The notes under the pieces were generated by a model. The model saw nothing but the letters and a program-made list of their open reading frames with translations, was not told where the DNA came from and made no database searches. DNA of 64,000 nucleotides, from NCBI RefSeq assembly GCF_024323335.1, contig NC_066579.1, forward strand, positions 133,478,354 through 133,542,353. Reading direction: 5' to 3'. Each line of letters starts with the position of its first letter. Positions within the stretch are counted from its first letter, which is position 1. This document shows positions 1-9,912 of this stretch, piece after piece. The DNA is from Lathyrus oleraceus. Lineage: Eukaryota > Streptophyta > Magnoliopsida > Fabales > Fabaceae. Made by a program: the position numbers and the translations under genes.

Positions 1-147
1 AAGGAAAAATCTATCCTAATGGCAACGTGAAACCGTGATCTCATCGGGTTCCAACTCAGTTACACCTCATATGCCCTCAAGACTTTTCACACTTTCTGTC
101 TTCTGAATAAGACGCTTCCGATTGATCTCTGTCGGAGACTATCCAAG
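1..147 (-). other. post-integrase 3' noncoding start of element A
   Basis: This stretch matches element C closely: base 1 here corresponds to about 62961. It lies downstream of the integrase stop in the sense orientation. It has no credible coding content and is noncoding retrotransposon sequence. Confidence 0.7.
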
Positions 148-820
148 TCATCCAAAGCACAAACGATCATGCTGGACGCAGTTGTTCGTTTCAATCCCTC
201 TTTTGCCTGGACCGCCCTTTCGGGTTTCAGTCCACCGGGATACCCTTTTTTGCCCAAGTCGCCCTTGCGGGTTTTCAACTTGCCGGGTGTACCGTTCTTT
301 TCTTTTATTATCCCTAACTTTTGCCCGAACCTTTTTTCTCTTTTTTTCTTGGTTCGCCGGGATGCCCCTTTTTTGCCTGGACTCTTTTATTCTTTTCGTC
401 CAGCGGGTCTCTTTCACGAAGTATTTTCTAACTGCGTCCGCATTCACAGGGAATGGAAAATCGTCGTCATCCGCGATCATCAACCACATGGTCTGGTCTG
501 AGAAAACCTTCTTGACCACGAATGAGACACTCATAACTGTTTATCCATTTTCCCTATGATCGTCTTGAGAAGGAAGGATCCTTTTCAACCAATTCCTCCA
601 CGTGGTACGCTCGAGGTCACACTTCTCAGTCAACAATGCGCTTCATTCACTGGGTACAACGCCCCACGACAAGTAACTGTCAGCCCTCTCTCCTCAGTTG
701 GGCTTAACGTGTCATACCGAGTCCTTATCCATTTAGCGTTCTCTGATTTCTCATACATCTGTGTGGAAGACACTGCCCCAGGTAGATGCACATCCCAAGG
801 TTTGATACCCAGGATACAGA
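148..820 (-). pseudogene. Ogre integrase C-terminus, decayed (element A)
   Basis: Remnant of the integrase C-terminal region. Residues VVKKVF followed by FPVNADAV(R/K)KYF match the intact-looking version in element C (63374-63556). Further upstream on the minus strand, WIRTRY and the EER motif match C's WVRTWY and EEK region. About 60 bp present in C (near 63740-63800) are missing here, and several frame changes and stops occur, so no protein can be made. The hairpin pair at 208-282 overlaps the 3' end. Identification rests on similarity to element C; the lineage name is established knowledge of Ogre pol. Confidence 0.75.
208..282 (-). other. paired GNRA-type hairpins after integrase (element A)
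   Basis: Two adjacent hairpins. Site 1 (208-234) has outer arms TGGAC and GTCCA, inner CCC/GGG and, on the sense strand, a GAAA loop. Site 2 (255-282) has outer arms CAAGT and ACTTG, inner CCC/GGG and a GCAA loop. Both have the same asymmetric internal loop (TGAAA or TGAAAA opposite CG). Equivalent pairs occur in elements B and C. Confidence 0.7.
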
Positions 821-959
821 CTTCATGTTCAGCCACCATTGTTGGTGCAACCAACTGTGATCCGGGAAGCACTACCTTATTCACCTCATCTTCTTCCCCC
901 TCAGACATCGGAATCTGTTCGGATTCGGGGTCGGACCCCTCCTCCGGGATCAGTCACTC

Positions 960-1330
960 TCAATCTTTCGATTTGAGTACCTCGAGATGTCCTCATCAGG
1001 GACCTCAAACTTCCTTGGTTGATAACCTTTCCATGGGTTGCTACTAGCTTCTTAAACACATATTTGATCAGATCCATTTTGGACATCCACAAAGTGGTAT
1101 GAATCAGCATGCACTGTCTCAGTCGGCGAGCAGCCTATGCCGAAGTACATCAAGTTTTTTCGAACAGTGAGTGTATTGTTTCACAGTCGATAAACTTTTT
1201 GCTTAGGTAAATTGCATACTCTTTTCGACCAAACTAGTCATGCTGACCCAATACGCACCTCATAGACCCCTCGAGGGTTATCAAGTACCGGGTTAACAGT
1301 TATTTCTTTCACTGAAGTATCGGAATCAGA
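960..1330 (-). pseudogene. Ogre RNase H / RT 3' part, decayed (element A)
   Basis: Minus-strand fragments resemble the RNase H and connection region of Ogre pol: KMDLIKYVFKK near 1050-1090, and farther along a KQKVYRL segment followed by NLMYFGIGCSPTETVHAD near 1110-1215. The reading frame is broken by stops. It abuts the integrase remnant directly, so the N-terminal half of integrase has been lost by deletion. Domain assignment is by recognition of family phrases only. Confidence 0.6.
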
Positions 1331-1348
1331 GGTTCCTGCAACTTACCC

Positions 1349-1373
1349 TTTTTTTTTTTTTTTTTTTTTTTTT
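1349..1373. repeat. poly(T) tract, 25 T
   Basis: An uninterrupted run of 25 T (poly-A on the sense strand) inside the decayed reverse transcriptase. It may mark a slippage expansion or a small insertion. No flanking target-site duplication is evident. Confidence 0.95.
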
Positions 1374-1379
1374 AGCAGG

Positions 1380-2224
1380 ATCGACCTCGATTCCTCTGAT
1401 TCGCTCACAACAAGTCTCGGTAGCTTGATGAACAGCACCCCCTAAGTGTACTGACTCGAGCTCAACAGTGTGAGTTATCTCAACCAATCAACCAACTTGC
1501 CCCAAGTCCACCGGATGCCCCTGTTCTGCTTGGGACTTTGCCATCATGTCATCAACATGGCATTTGCTTTCACGATGAATCATATCATGAAACAAAGTCA
1601 CCGTAGACCTCTGATACGTGGCACCGGCCTCATGTGACAGAACGACGTCAACTTAGAACAAGAAGGTGCCCCTTGTGTGATGGACCTGGTTTACTTCATA
1701 TCATATGGCAACAATTCAATCTGGTTTTGGCCAAGAAGCCATCCATGAAGATAAACACTGAGACCTGAGCCATATAATCAACCAATACCTCATTGTGAAG
1801 TACCGGGAATTCATCCCTCAGATTAGCTCTGTTCACATCTTGGTGGTCCATACACCTTCTCATCTTTCAGCACCAGTTTCCGCTTCACTGGAGGACAGTC
1901 TTCTCTTAAGGGTAGCTCGTGCCCTCAGGACATTGGTATTCCGCCCTGGTGTATCTAAATACAATCAGGCATACGTATCAACCTGCTCTTCTAACAGGGC
2001 TACCATTCTGTTCTCGACTTGCCTCTGAAGCGGCCTCAACTTTCACTTTCCCTTCTGACCTCGGCGGTACCTGGGATGACAAACTTGACTCGCTTCTCGT
2101 GCGGTTGAATCACCTTCTCCTCTTGTTTCAACAACCTGGCTAATTCCAACTGATCACAATCTTCTGCGCCTTCTTCTTCGGCTTGATAGCCTGGATTGTC
2201 GAAGTCATATAGAGGTATAACCAA
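1380..2224 (-). pseudogene. Ogre reverse transcriptase and linker, decayed (element A)
   Basis: Minus-strand reverse transcriptase remnant. The catalytic box is recognisable as CHVDDM near 1550, where the family normally has YVDD, so the active-site tyrosine is replaced. Upstream come GATYQRSTVTLFHDMIH and the FPVLHNEVLVD segment. The pre-RT linker at 2036-2224 reads in one frame and includes YDFDNPGYQAEEE and LLKQEEKVIQPHEK, a signature of Ogre-lineage pol. Frames change several times and stops intervene, so this is not functional. Confidence 0.75.
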
Positions 2225-2499
2225 ATTGTTATCGATGAGATCAGGAGGGTAATCACTTTTGTGGTCGGAACCAAACGAATCAAAAGGAAGGAAAATAAAA
2301 CATTGCCATTTTTATTTTATTTTTTAAAACTGCAAAAAGTGAAAAACAGGGAACGCCGCTTTTAATTACAAAAAACATCCATTTATTACTGATGCAAAAT
2401 GTTGCAAAATGAAACACATGAGGTGGCCCTTACAATGGACCAGTACGCTTCGGGCAAAACGTATGGCTTTCATGCAAACAAGATTAAAACACAGAAATA

Positions 2500-3792
2500 C
2501 TACACTTCCGGATGAACGACAGTGATGCTTTCGGAGGCCCTCCAATCGCCTGGCACGCACGACTTTATCCACGCCTCAAGCTCGCGGTCGCTGTCAACAT
2601 CTTCACCCATTGAACGGGCATGGCCAGGATCCAACATCCCTGCACTGACGAAGGTGTAAGGTGGGCGACATCCTCTATTTGATCTAGACGACTCTTGACC
2701 CGGCTGATAACCGACCCCAAACATGTCTGCTTTTATCACGATGTCAATAATCCTTCCCCAGCCTTGGGCCTCTTTGTTCTTCACCACTTCCAGAGCTTGC
2801 TTATAAGAAGAAATGGACAGCTTCTTCTCTTTCTCGGCGACAAGAGCGTTCTCCACCTGGACGGTTTCAACTGCCAGACTGGGTGCTTTACATCTTTCAT
2901 TGTCCATTTCTACTTTCTTCATCTTCTGGGTCGGGTCCTTCATCAATACGCACCCTTTGGTAGTGACAGTCGCACAAGCATTATCAATAGCAGGGAAAGC
3001 TCCATCCCGTAGCAGAAGTTTTGGAACCATAGCCATTGGACCTTTTAGCTGACCCTCTTCAATCACTTCTATTCCTTTCTTGACCTTTTTCATCATCTTT
3101 ACCTTTACTGGTCCCTGCCTGAGCACGGGGTTGACATCCTCATTCATTATCTGTGCCAAGCTGATAGCCTTGGAGTCCACCAGATCTTGGACAATATGCT
3201 TAAAAGCTCTGCAACCTTCAATGCTGTGTCCGGGTGCCCCAGAGTGAAACTCGCACTTGGCACTCTCATCATAGTTTGCATGCCTCCGCTGCTGTTCTAT
3301 CGGAATCAAAATCCTCGGTCGAACTAATCCTAGATCCCTCAACCTTTGGAAAAGAAGGGCATAAGTCACAGGTGGTTCCTCAAACTGACGATCCCCATTC
3401 TTCTTCCTCACCCGGCTCTTAGCTCCCGGTGTCTTCTGTTGAGGTGGCAGTTGTTGCTGTTGAGCAGGTGGATTGCTGACAGGAGTGGTTACAGTGGCAG
3501 CATAAGGATGATAACGATCTTTGCTGCGTTCTTTCTTTGCGGGCGCACCAACTGGCTCAACTTCCCTCTTGAATGAACCACTGTCGGAGGATTTCCTTGC
3601 TACAGTACCAGAAGGTTTGTTCACTTCGGAGGACGGAGCCTTCCCCTGAACCTTCTCTACTATCAGCCATTTCTCAATCTTTTCCAATCTCTCAGACATG
3701 GCCTTCTGTCCCAAGGCAAGCCCTTGCACAACACTGAACAACTCCCTCATCATCTCTTTCAATTCAAGGATGTCGGCGTTGGGAAGATCCAT
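2500..3792 (-). CDS. gag: shortened Ogre-type gag polyprotein (430 aa)
   Basis: An open reading frame of 430 residues starting at an ATG (3792). Residues 1-45 form a probable coiled coil rich in E, L and K. A basic, Q/P-rich linker follows to about residue 135. Near residues 180-195 lies a zinc-knuckle-like motif, C-x2-H-x5-H-x4-C, in the context HSGAPGHSIEGC followed by FKHIVQDLVDSKAIS, typical of Ogre gag. The C-terminal 150 residues match the segment that follows protease in Ogre gag-pro, with the final HPEV near the usual ORF end. I see neither a full capsid-like domain nor the protease D-(S/T)-G motif, so this is internally deleted although still open. It lies just downstream of the leader and PBS in the sense orientation. 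In an intact element the protein would form cytoplasmic particles; this one could at most act as a partial Gag. Confidence 0.75.
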   Translation of the reverse strand: MDLPNADILELKEMMRELFSVVQGLALGQKAMSERLEKIEKWLIVEKVQGKAPSSEVNKPSGTVARKSSDSGSFKREVEPVGAPAKKERSKDRYHPYAATVTTPVSNPPAQQQQLPPQQKTPGAKSRVRKKNGDRQFEEPPVTYALLFQRLRDLGLVRPRILIPIEQQRRHANYDESAKCEFHSGAPGHSIEGCRAFKHIVQDLVDSKAISLAQIMNEDVNPVLRQGPVKVKMMKKVKKGIEVIEEGQLKGPMAMVPKLLLRDGAFPAIDNACATVTTKGCVLMKDPTQKMKKVEMDNERCKAPSLAVETVQVENALVAEKEKKLSISSYKQALEVVKNKEAQGWGRIIDIVIKADMFGVGYQPGQESSRSNRGCRPPYTFVSAGMLDPGHARSMGEDVDSDRELEAWIKSCVPGDWRASESITVVHPEV

Positions 3793-4919
3793 CAGCTTGA
3801 ATTTGTTGACCCCCAGCAGGTTATCCGAACAGGCGAGTTATGCGCACTGGTTGAATACTGAAACCTACAAAACAGCAAATGGGTTAGTATGACTCACACA
3901 TGCAATGTCTGTCCGTACTAGGAATATTCAGTCCTCTTTTTTTTCTGGTTTCATTGAGACAGATAAAATTTCATCAACAATTTTTTTACATCCGGATGTC
4001 TCTCAACCTGAGTCTTAGTTAAAAATAATGGACCCTGAGTACGGACAAACACGAGTTGGATGCAGATGAATGCGAGATGATATGATGCAAATGCATGAAT
4101 GCAGGCCCTTGTGCCACCAAGTCATCTGAAAGCCCAATACTTCTCTGAACCAGTCATATCTGTGGGATCAAGTCACCATAAATCCAACTTGGGGAGTTCC
4201 GAAATAAACGGAACCGGAGATTACATCACTATCTTCACAGGAACAACTAACTGAACGGATGACAAACGGATCCTCTGAACAAGTACTCTCAACTCAACCC
4301 GGGGATCCGAAATAAACGGAACCCGCTGATAAACCACGGACAGAACTCTGGCGTCCCAGAAATAAATGCCCCATAATTCACAGTCACCATCAGTACCAAG
4401 AGTCACCAACAAATCACCAACCAATCAGCAACTGTACCTGTAATGATCAAACCCTCCCCACTCACGGGTGTTATCTAGGCCAGGGTAAAGTCGAAGAAAA
4501 ACACAGCATAAATAACCTTTCGCAGAATACCATCATATACACACCTGAAGTATGTAACGACAATATCCCACCAGGGTCTGAACTGCTCGTGATATCAATG
4601 TTCCGCTAAGTGGCGCAATACCACCCGCTTCCCATGAATCACTCTATTCCTAGGTTCCCTAGATTTCACTCATAGCCTGGGTATTGGGCCTTTTACCTCA
4701 TGTAACTCCCACCCCCAAACAGAGAAACACAGACAGCACAGCAGATGAATATGAATGAAATGCAAACATTAATGCAAATAATAAATGCAAACAATAAATG
4801 CACATATATACAATGAATGCAATAAAAAACAGCACAAAGCAACCAAAACCCTAACCTAGAGAGCGCTAGGAGAGACTCGCTCAGGGAAGATGGACCAGCA
4901 TAGGTCAACTTCTCTATAT
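3793..4919 (-). other. 5' leader of element A (noncoding)
   Basis: Sequence between the PBS and the gag ATG. It is AT-rich with ATGCA and AATGCAAATAA repeats near 4070-4110 and 4740-4810. Two hairpins share the loop AAATAAA: 4196-4214 (arms GTTCCG/CGGAAC) and 4302-4324 (GGG-A-TCCG paired with CGGA-A-CCC). The only open frame (4693-5052, minus) crosses PBS and LTR and has no recognisable motif. Confidence 0.65.
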
Positions 4920-4936
4920 CCCCAGCAGAGTCGCCA
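4920..4936 (-). other. primer-binding site, tRNA-Arg type (element A)
   Basis: On the sense strand this reads TGGCGACTCTGCTGGGG, the PBS characteristic of Ogre-lineage elements and complementary to the 3' end of a tRNA-Arg. It is separated from the LTR end by two bases, which fixes the LTR border at 4939. Confidence 0.9.
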
Positions 4937-5439
4937 GCTGTCGCATCACGCGAAAAACCGGCGGGAAAACAAGAACAACAGAGCCGCCACCGTGCGTTAT
5001 TTATCCCAAAAGAGGGAAAGGAAACGCTCAGAGTAAACCTAGGAAAGAACATGGTCTCGCGACCAAAGAGGATGGGTTCGGGAGTCGGTTATGCGAAGGA
5101 AAGGTATTAGCACCCCTACGCATCCGTCGTACTCGACGGGATCCACGCACAATAGAAAGGAAAATGGTTGCTAAAAATGCTGCTCAAAACACACACACAC
5201 ACTGGCTGAAAGAGACACAAGAAACTGACTGAAACCGACTCGGCAGGACATCGTATCCTGGGCCTACTTAGTCTATCAGGCATAGACATCAGAGTCGAAG
5301 TAGTTCGGACTGGGGAAACGACACATGCTCGCTAGGATGTCGCATCCTATGCATACGTATCTCCTTGGACGAAGGAGAATCAGAGCATTCGTAGCTCGGC
5401 TGACACGCACAAAACAAACACTGGCAAAGGCAAACGTGG

Positions 5440-5610
5440 AGCCCGACTGCCAATCACTGGACTTACATCAGCATCCGAACCAAAACGCACTCAAGAAGGC
5501 AGACATAGAGCCCAAATGCCAATCACTGGACTTACATCAGCATCCGAACCAAACACACGCACACTGGAACCCAAATGCCACTCGATGGACTTACATCAGC
5601 TTCCGAGCAC
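5440..5610. repeat. tandem repeat with TGCCAATCACTGGACTTACA core (LTR A)
   Basis: Three units of about 60-65 bp, at about 5443, 5515 and 5573, each containing the core TGCCAATCACTGGACTTACA with small changes. The same core recurs at the corresponding place in LTR B (23750-24070) and LTR C (56410-56570). Confidence 0.8.
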
Positions 5611-5827
5611 ACAACGAGACAAAACAAAGACACAGGCGCCCGGAGAGATCAGCTCATCTCCTGCCTACGTACCTCATCTGGTATGAGGATCAGGGCGACG
5701 TAGTTCCCCTACGGAGGGATAAAGGACTAGCCTAACCAGATAACAGAGGGAGACACAACTAGGGAGACTACGACTCGAGCCTAGATGTTATCATGCAAAT
5801 CATCCCTAAGTTAAGGTTTCTAGCTAA

Positions 5828-6068
5828 CTGGCACAGGGAGCCAGCCTATCCTAATCATGACTTGCACAGGAAGCAAGCCACACACACACTTAACTTGCAC
5901 AGGAAGCAAGCCAAGCAAAACCTAACTTGCACAGGAAGCAAGTCTAAACCAAACCTAACTTGCACAGGAAGCAAGTCAAACAATCCTAACTTGCACAGGA
6001 AGCAAGTCAAACAATCCTAACTTGCACAGGAAGCAAGTCAAACAATCCTAACTTGCACAGGAAGCAAG
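5828..6068. repeat. array of eight 17-nt hairpins (LTR A)
   Basis: Seven copies of CTTGC-ACAGGAA-GCAAG start at 5861, 5894, 5926, 5959, 5990, 6021 and 6052, the last three at an exact 31-bp period. An eighth copy at 5828-5844 reads CTGGC-ACAGGGA-GCCAG, changing both partners of one base pair. Each copy is a 5-bp stem with a 7-nt loop. The array sits between the TGCCAATC repeats and U3. Confidence 0.9.
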
Positions 6069-9000
6069 TCAAACAATCCTACAAGCACAGATAGCACACA
6101 CTATACACAAGCAAGTGGCTCAAACAAGGGTTAGGTTTTAGTCGAGGGGTCATATCAACCTCAACAAACAAACCTCTGGAACTGGGTGAATGTGCTCTTA
6201 ACCTTGCCATTGAGGGGTTAAGGTGAAGCAGATGAAAGGTGAGTGAAGATAAGACTTCACAGCTCTTATCCCTGGCCTGGGAGAGCTCAAGACAAGAATG
6301 TGTGGGTTCAGAAAGTGGGAACCCTTCTACACATTTAAAACTGACTCAACTGTACAATTGTACAAGATCTTGGGTTTGTATCTACAATGCATCAACACAG
6401 TGGTGTGAGAAAAGCAGATGACACACTGAATAGCAGGGGATAGGTTGCATATCCCTTGGGTTCTGCCAATTGCCTCTTCACTTAGGAGGTCTTTGACTCT
6501 GTACAAGGACAAATTAAACATACACAAACATTGCCTCTTAAGGAGGACTTCAGACAGTTGCCTGGCCAAGTAACAGGCCAGGTCTTCCAGACTACATGAA
6601 GATAGAAAGAGATATACCTCAATGCAAATTGCTTACACAAGCAAAGCAAAGCAAAAAGTTCACAAGGAACTAAGCAACTAAAGTACCTGAAATCAGTCAA
6701 GCACAGTTAGTATACAAGTCAAAGTTAAATCAAATGAAACAGATATCAACCAGTCAGCACAAGCAGATAGATGTGCAATGCACAAGGTTCAAGGCATGTG
6801 AGCCAAGCAACCTACAAAACAAGCATGTTAGTCATGATAAACAAGCACACTCAATCAATTTTATATTGGTCTCATTGGAGCATTCGTTGGTCAACCTGAA
6901 AACACAAGCTCAAAAGTGAGTAACAGGATCACTAGGGCAAGCCTAGGGTCAAAAGAGAATGAAAAAGTCAAAACAGCAAGCAATGTCCAATCAAAATCAA
7001 ATTCAAACATTTAAGAAGCAACCCAATTGGTTTCATGTTCATATCAATCATCATCATCATTTCATGAACAATAGAAGTCAAAGCATGGCATTCAGAAGCT
7101 CATAGAAGTCAACAGCAAGACTTAACTCAAAAGCAATCTTAAACATTTCCAAAAATCACCAAATAAATCATGATCAATAACAACCCACAGTATGGTAAGC
7201 ATGTCAAATTTCATCTCATTTGGACAAGTGGAAGACAGTCAATGAAAATCAGAAAGTCAAAGCAATTTTGAACATGCTTAAAGAAGTCAACCAAACATGC
7301 ATCAACTTGAAAAATTCATAAATCAGAGATGGTGTATGATAAATGAATGGGATCAAAACCATGGCAAAGATGAGGATGTCTAGTTATCTCATGTAAAATT
7401 TCATGTCCATCTAATAAAGTATGAGAATTTCACAAATGAAATGGGAACAAGTGTCACAAAAAGTCAACATATGACCAAGCAAGGGAGAAAATCTCAAACA
7501 ATTAGGAAATGCCACAAATAATTCCAAGAAAATTCACAAGTCAACTAGACATACAAGAGTAGGTTCATGCAAAAAAATCAGATCAATTGGAGGTCAAGAA
7601 GCATGGATACAAAAATCAGCAAGTTGGACATCAATGGTGTGACACAAATTGTCACACCCTAATTCAAAAAATCATAACTCACAAACCAGCAATGATAAAT
7701 TCACAAACTCTACACCAAAATCACCATGAGTGTGTCTAGTTTAAGCACAAAAAGTTTGGGAGCCATTGGATAAAGTATCACCATTTCACAAATGTTTTGG
7801 CAAAGTGTACAAAATGTGCATACATGTCACAAACCCTAATAACAATTAAAATCCATTGATCACAAAATTCTGGAAAAATTATGATAAAAAAGTAGAGATC
7901 ATGATGAAGATGATGCAAAAATTCCCATGAAATTTGGATTAAAATTGGATGCACAATGATTTTTACAATTTGGAGTAATCAAATGAAATAAATATTAAAA
8001 GGAAAAATAAATTGGACATGATTTAATGGTCTTAGGGGTCACGGTGGCATACTTGTAATAATTGAAACAACTAAATGAAACGGTGTGTGTTATTCATGGG
8101 CGTGGCAGGCGGTAAGTGGAGCATGGCACTGCAGCAGTGTAAATTCATGCAACAGAAAGAACAACAACAGCCAAATCACGATTTGAAAAGTAATGCTGGA
8201 AAGTTTTAGGGTTTGTTCAACTGTTCATCATCAGCAACATCAAAATGAGAAAATCGCCCAGAAAATTGAATCAAATATACCACCGGAACCGTTGAACAAC
8301 ACTCATGCATAATATAATATCCATTTCCAATGAATCATGCTGTCAAGGAAGAACAAAGTAAAAAACATGTTCATGCATCAACTTTCAACTCAGCATATCT
8401 TTCAAGATACTTAACCATTTTTAAAACTAAAACCATCAATGAACTCAGCATCAAGAGACCTTTCTAAAACATGTAATAATTTTAAGAATAGTGAAACTCG
8501 AAAAACTCACCAAGGTTGAAGAACAGTCGTGGTACAGTGGTTGTTTGGTGTTTTTGATTCGAAACAGATGAAGCAAGGCCCTCCAAATGATGATTGGTGA
8601 AGGTTCTTTGGCTTGCAATGGCTTGGAATGGCCTCAAACAACTTCTGCCATGGATGATGTGTGAAGAAAACAGTTGGATAAAAGCTGTTACAGATGGAGA
8701 ATGATGATTGAAATGTGTCCACAATGATGTTTGGATGGTGGAACAACAATGGCCAGGCTCAGTTCTTTGGAGTTTTTTTTGACAGATTTTGATAAATGCA
8801 AAAAAATGGAGTTTTTAGAATGAATGAGTTCTGTTGTGTTATGGCTGCTTCTAATGTTCACAAATGACAGAAAATGATGTTTAAGTCTGCTGTTTTTAGA
8901 GTACCAAGCATGGTCCATGGATATGTGGGATAGGTTTGGTGAAAATTGTACTTTCTTTCCAAGTTTCAAGCAAGTTGGCATGGGCTATGTGTACTGCATA

Positions 9001-9912
9001 ATTTTGACTTTGTAACATGACCAAAACCACATTTCTGAACATATTTGATTGGCCAAATGGTTAAAAGATGATTATTTTGAAAAGTCAAAATTCAACTCAC
9101 TTGAAATTAATTAAGGCAAGTTCAAAAATGCCATTTTGATTGGTGAAGTTTTGGCACATGAAAGTTACATTTTTGGAAAGAGGGGATCAAATGTGGTTTG
9201 TAGGAAAAAACCCCACCCAAATTGGCCAAATGGTTTGAGAGATATGGCCTTTTGAAGTTCAAGAATTTTTGAAAATGAATTGATCATAACTTGCCAACCA
9301 TACATGGGAATTGAGAGTTCTTGGACTTTTTGGAAATGGGAGAACAAGATCTTCAACTTTCATGTTGGGCAAAAATTCATTTGAAGCTTGTATCATGATG
9401 TAAGTTTGAGGATCAAGACTTTCCATTTTTGGTAAGTTTCAGTTACAGGTCCAGTTTCCATTTTTGGAAATTTCTGATCTGGCTTCAAATTCTTCCATGA
9501 TGGTGTTTGCCATGATATATGAGGCCTATATGGACATGAATAAGCTCTCTCAAACCAATTTCCATCATCAAATCACTGATTAAATGGACAGTTGACCAAC
9601 AGTTGACTTTTAGGGTTTCTGACTGACTGTGCAAGGACTGATGACTTCTGAACATCCAATCCTTGACCAAAACGCTTCAAATGGATCCCCAAGTCATGTG
9701 AACATGTTGAACCAACCCTAGGGCCTTGGCTCCTTGAGAATTTGTGCTTGCTTGCTTGATTGACTGATCTCCTGACCAGTTTGACCTAATTTCTTGATTG
9801 GCTTGCACTTGAGGCAAATGGGACAATGCAATGCTATGCAGTGGACCATGTTATGCTATGACCTAATATGAGAATGTATGTACAATGATAGGTGCAAATT
9901 TGAGGTGCTACA

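Larger units (their letters stand above)
1..9912 (-). mobile_element. Ogre-type Ty3/gypsy element A (partial)
   Basis: A long retrotransposon on the minus strand that enters from the left edge. Reading leftward from 9912 one meets the 5' LTR (4939-9912), the PBS (4920-4936), a leader (3793-4919), a shortened gag (2500-3792) and a decayed pol ending in integrase (2224-148). The 3' LTR lies outside the window. LTR length, the tRNA-Arg-type PBS and Ogre-like gag and linker motifs place it in the Ogre/TatV lineage. It inserted into an older LTR that resumes at 9913. The inferred right-hand target-site copy is CAAAT (9913-9917); its partner is out of view. Confidence 0.85.
4939..9912 (-). repeat. 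5' LTR of element A (4974 bp)
   Basis: In sense orientation it starts TGTAGCACC at 9912 and ends TGCGACA at 4939. The borders are set by the PBS on one side and by the change to another LTR family on the other. U5 (4939-5200) matches element C's LTR closely, including the box that reads GGTGCTAATACCTT in sense and a PBS-like motif at 4979-4989. The U3 side (6100-9912) is AT-rich with no coding capacity. Short repeats and hairpins at 5440-6070 are listed separately. Confidence 0.85.

Noticed and set aside
5861..6068. CRISPR-like array of short repeats at regular spacing
   Set aside because: Repeat and spacer are both nearly identical between units, the units are hairpins inside a plant LTR, and there are no cas genes.
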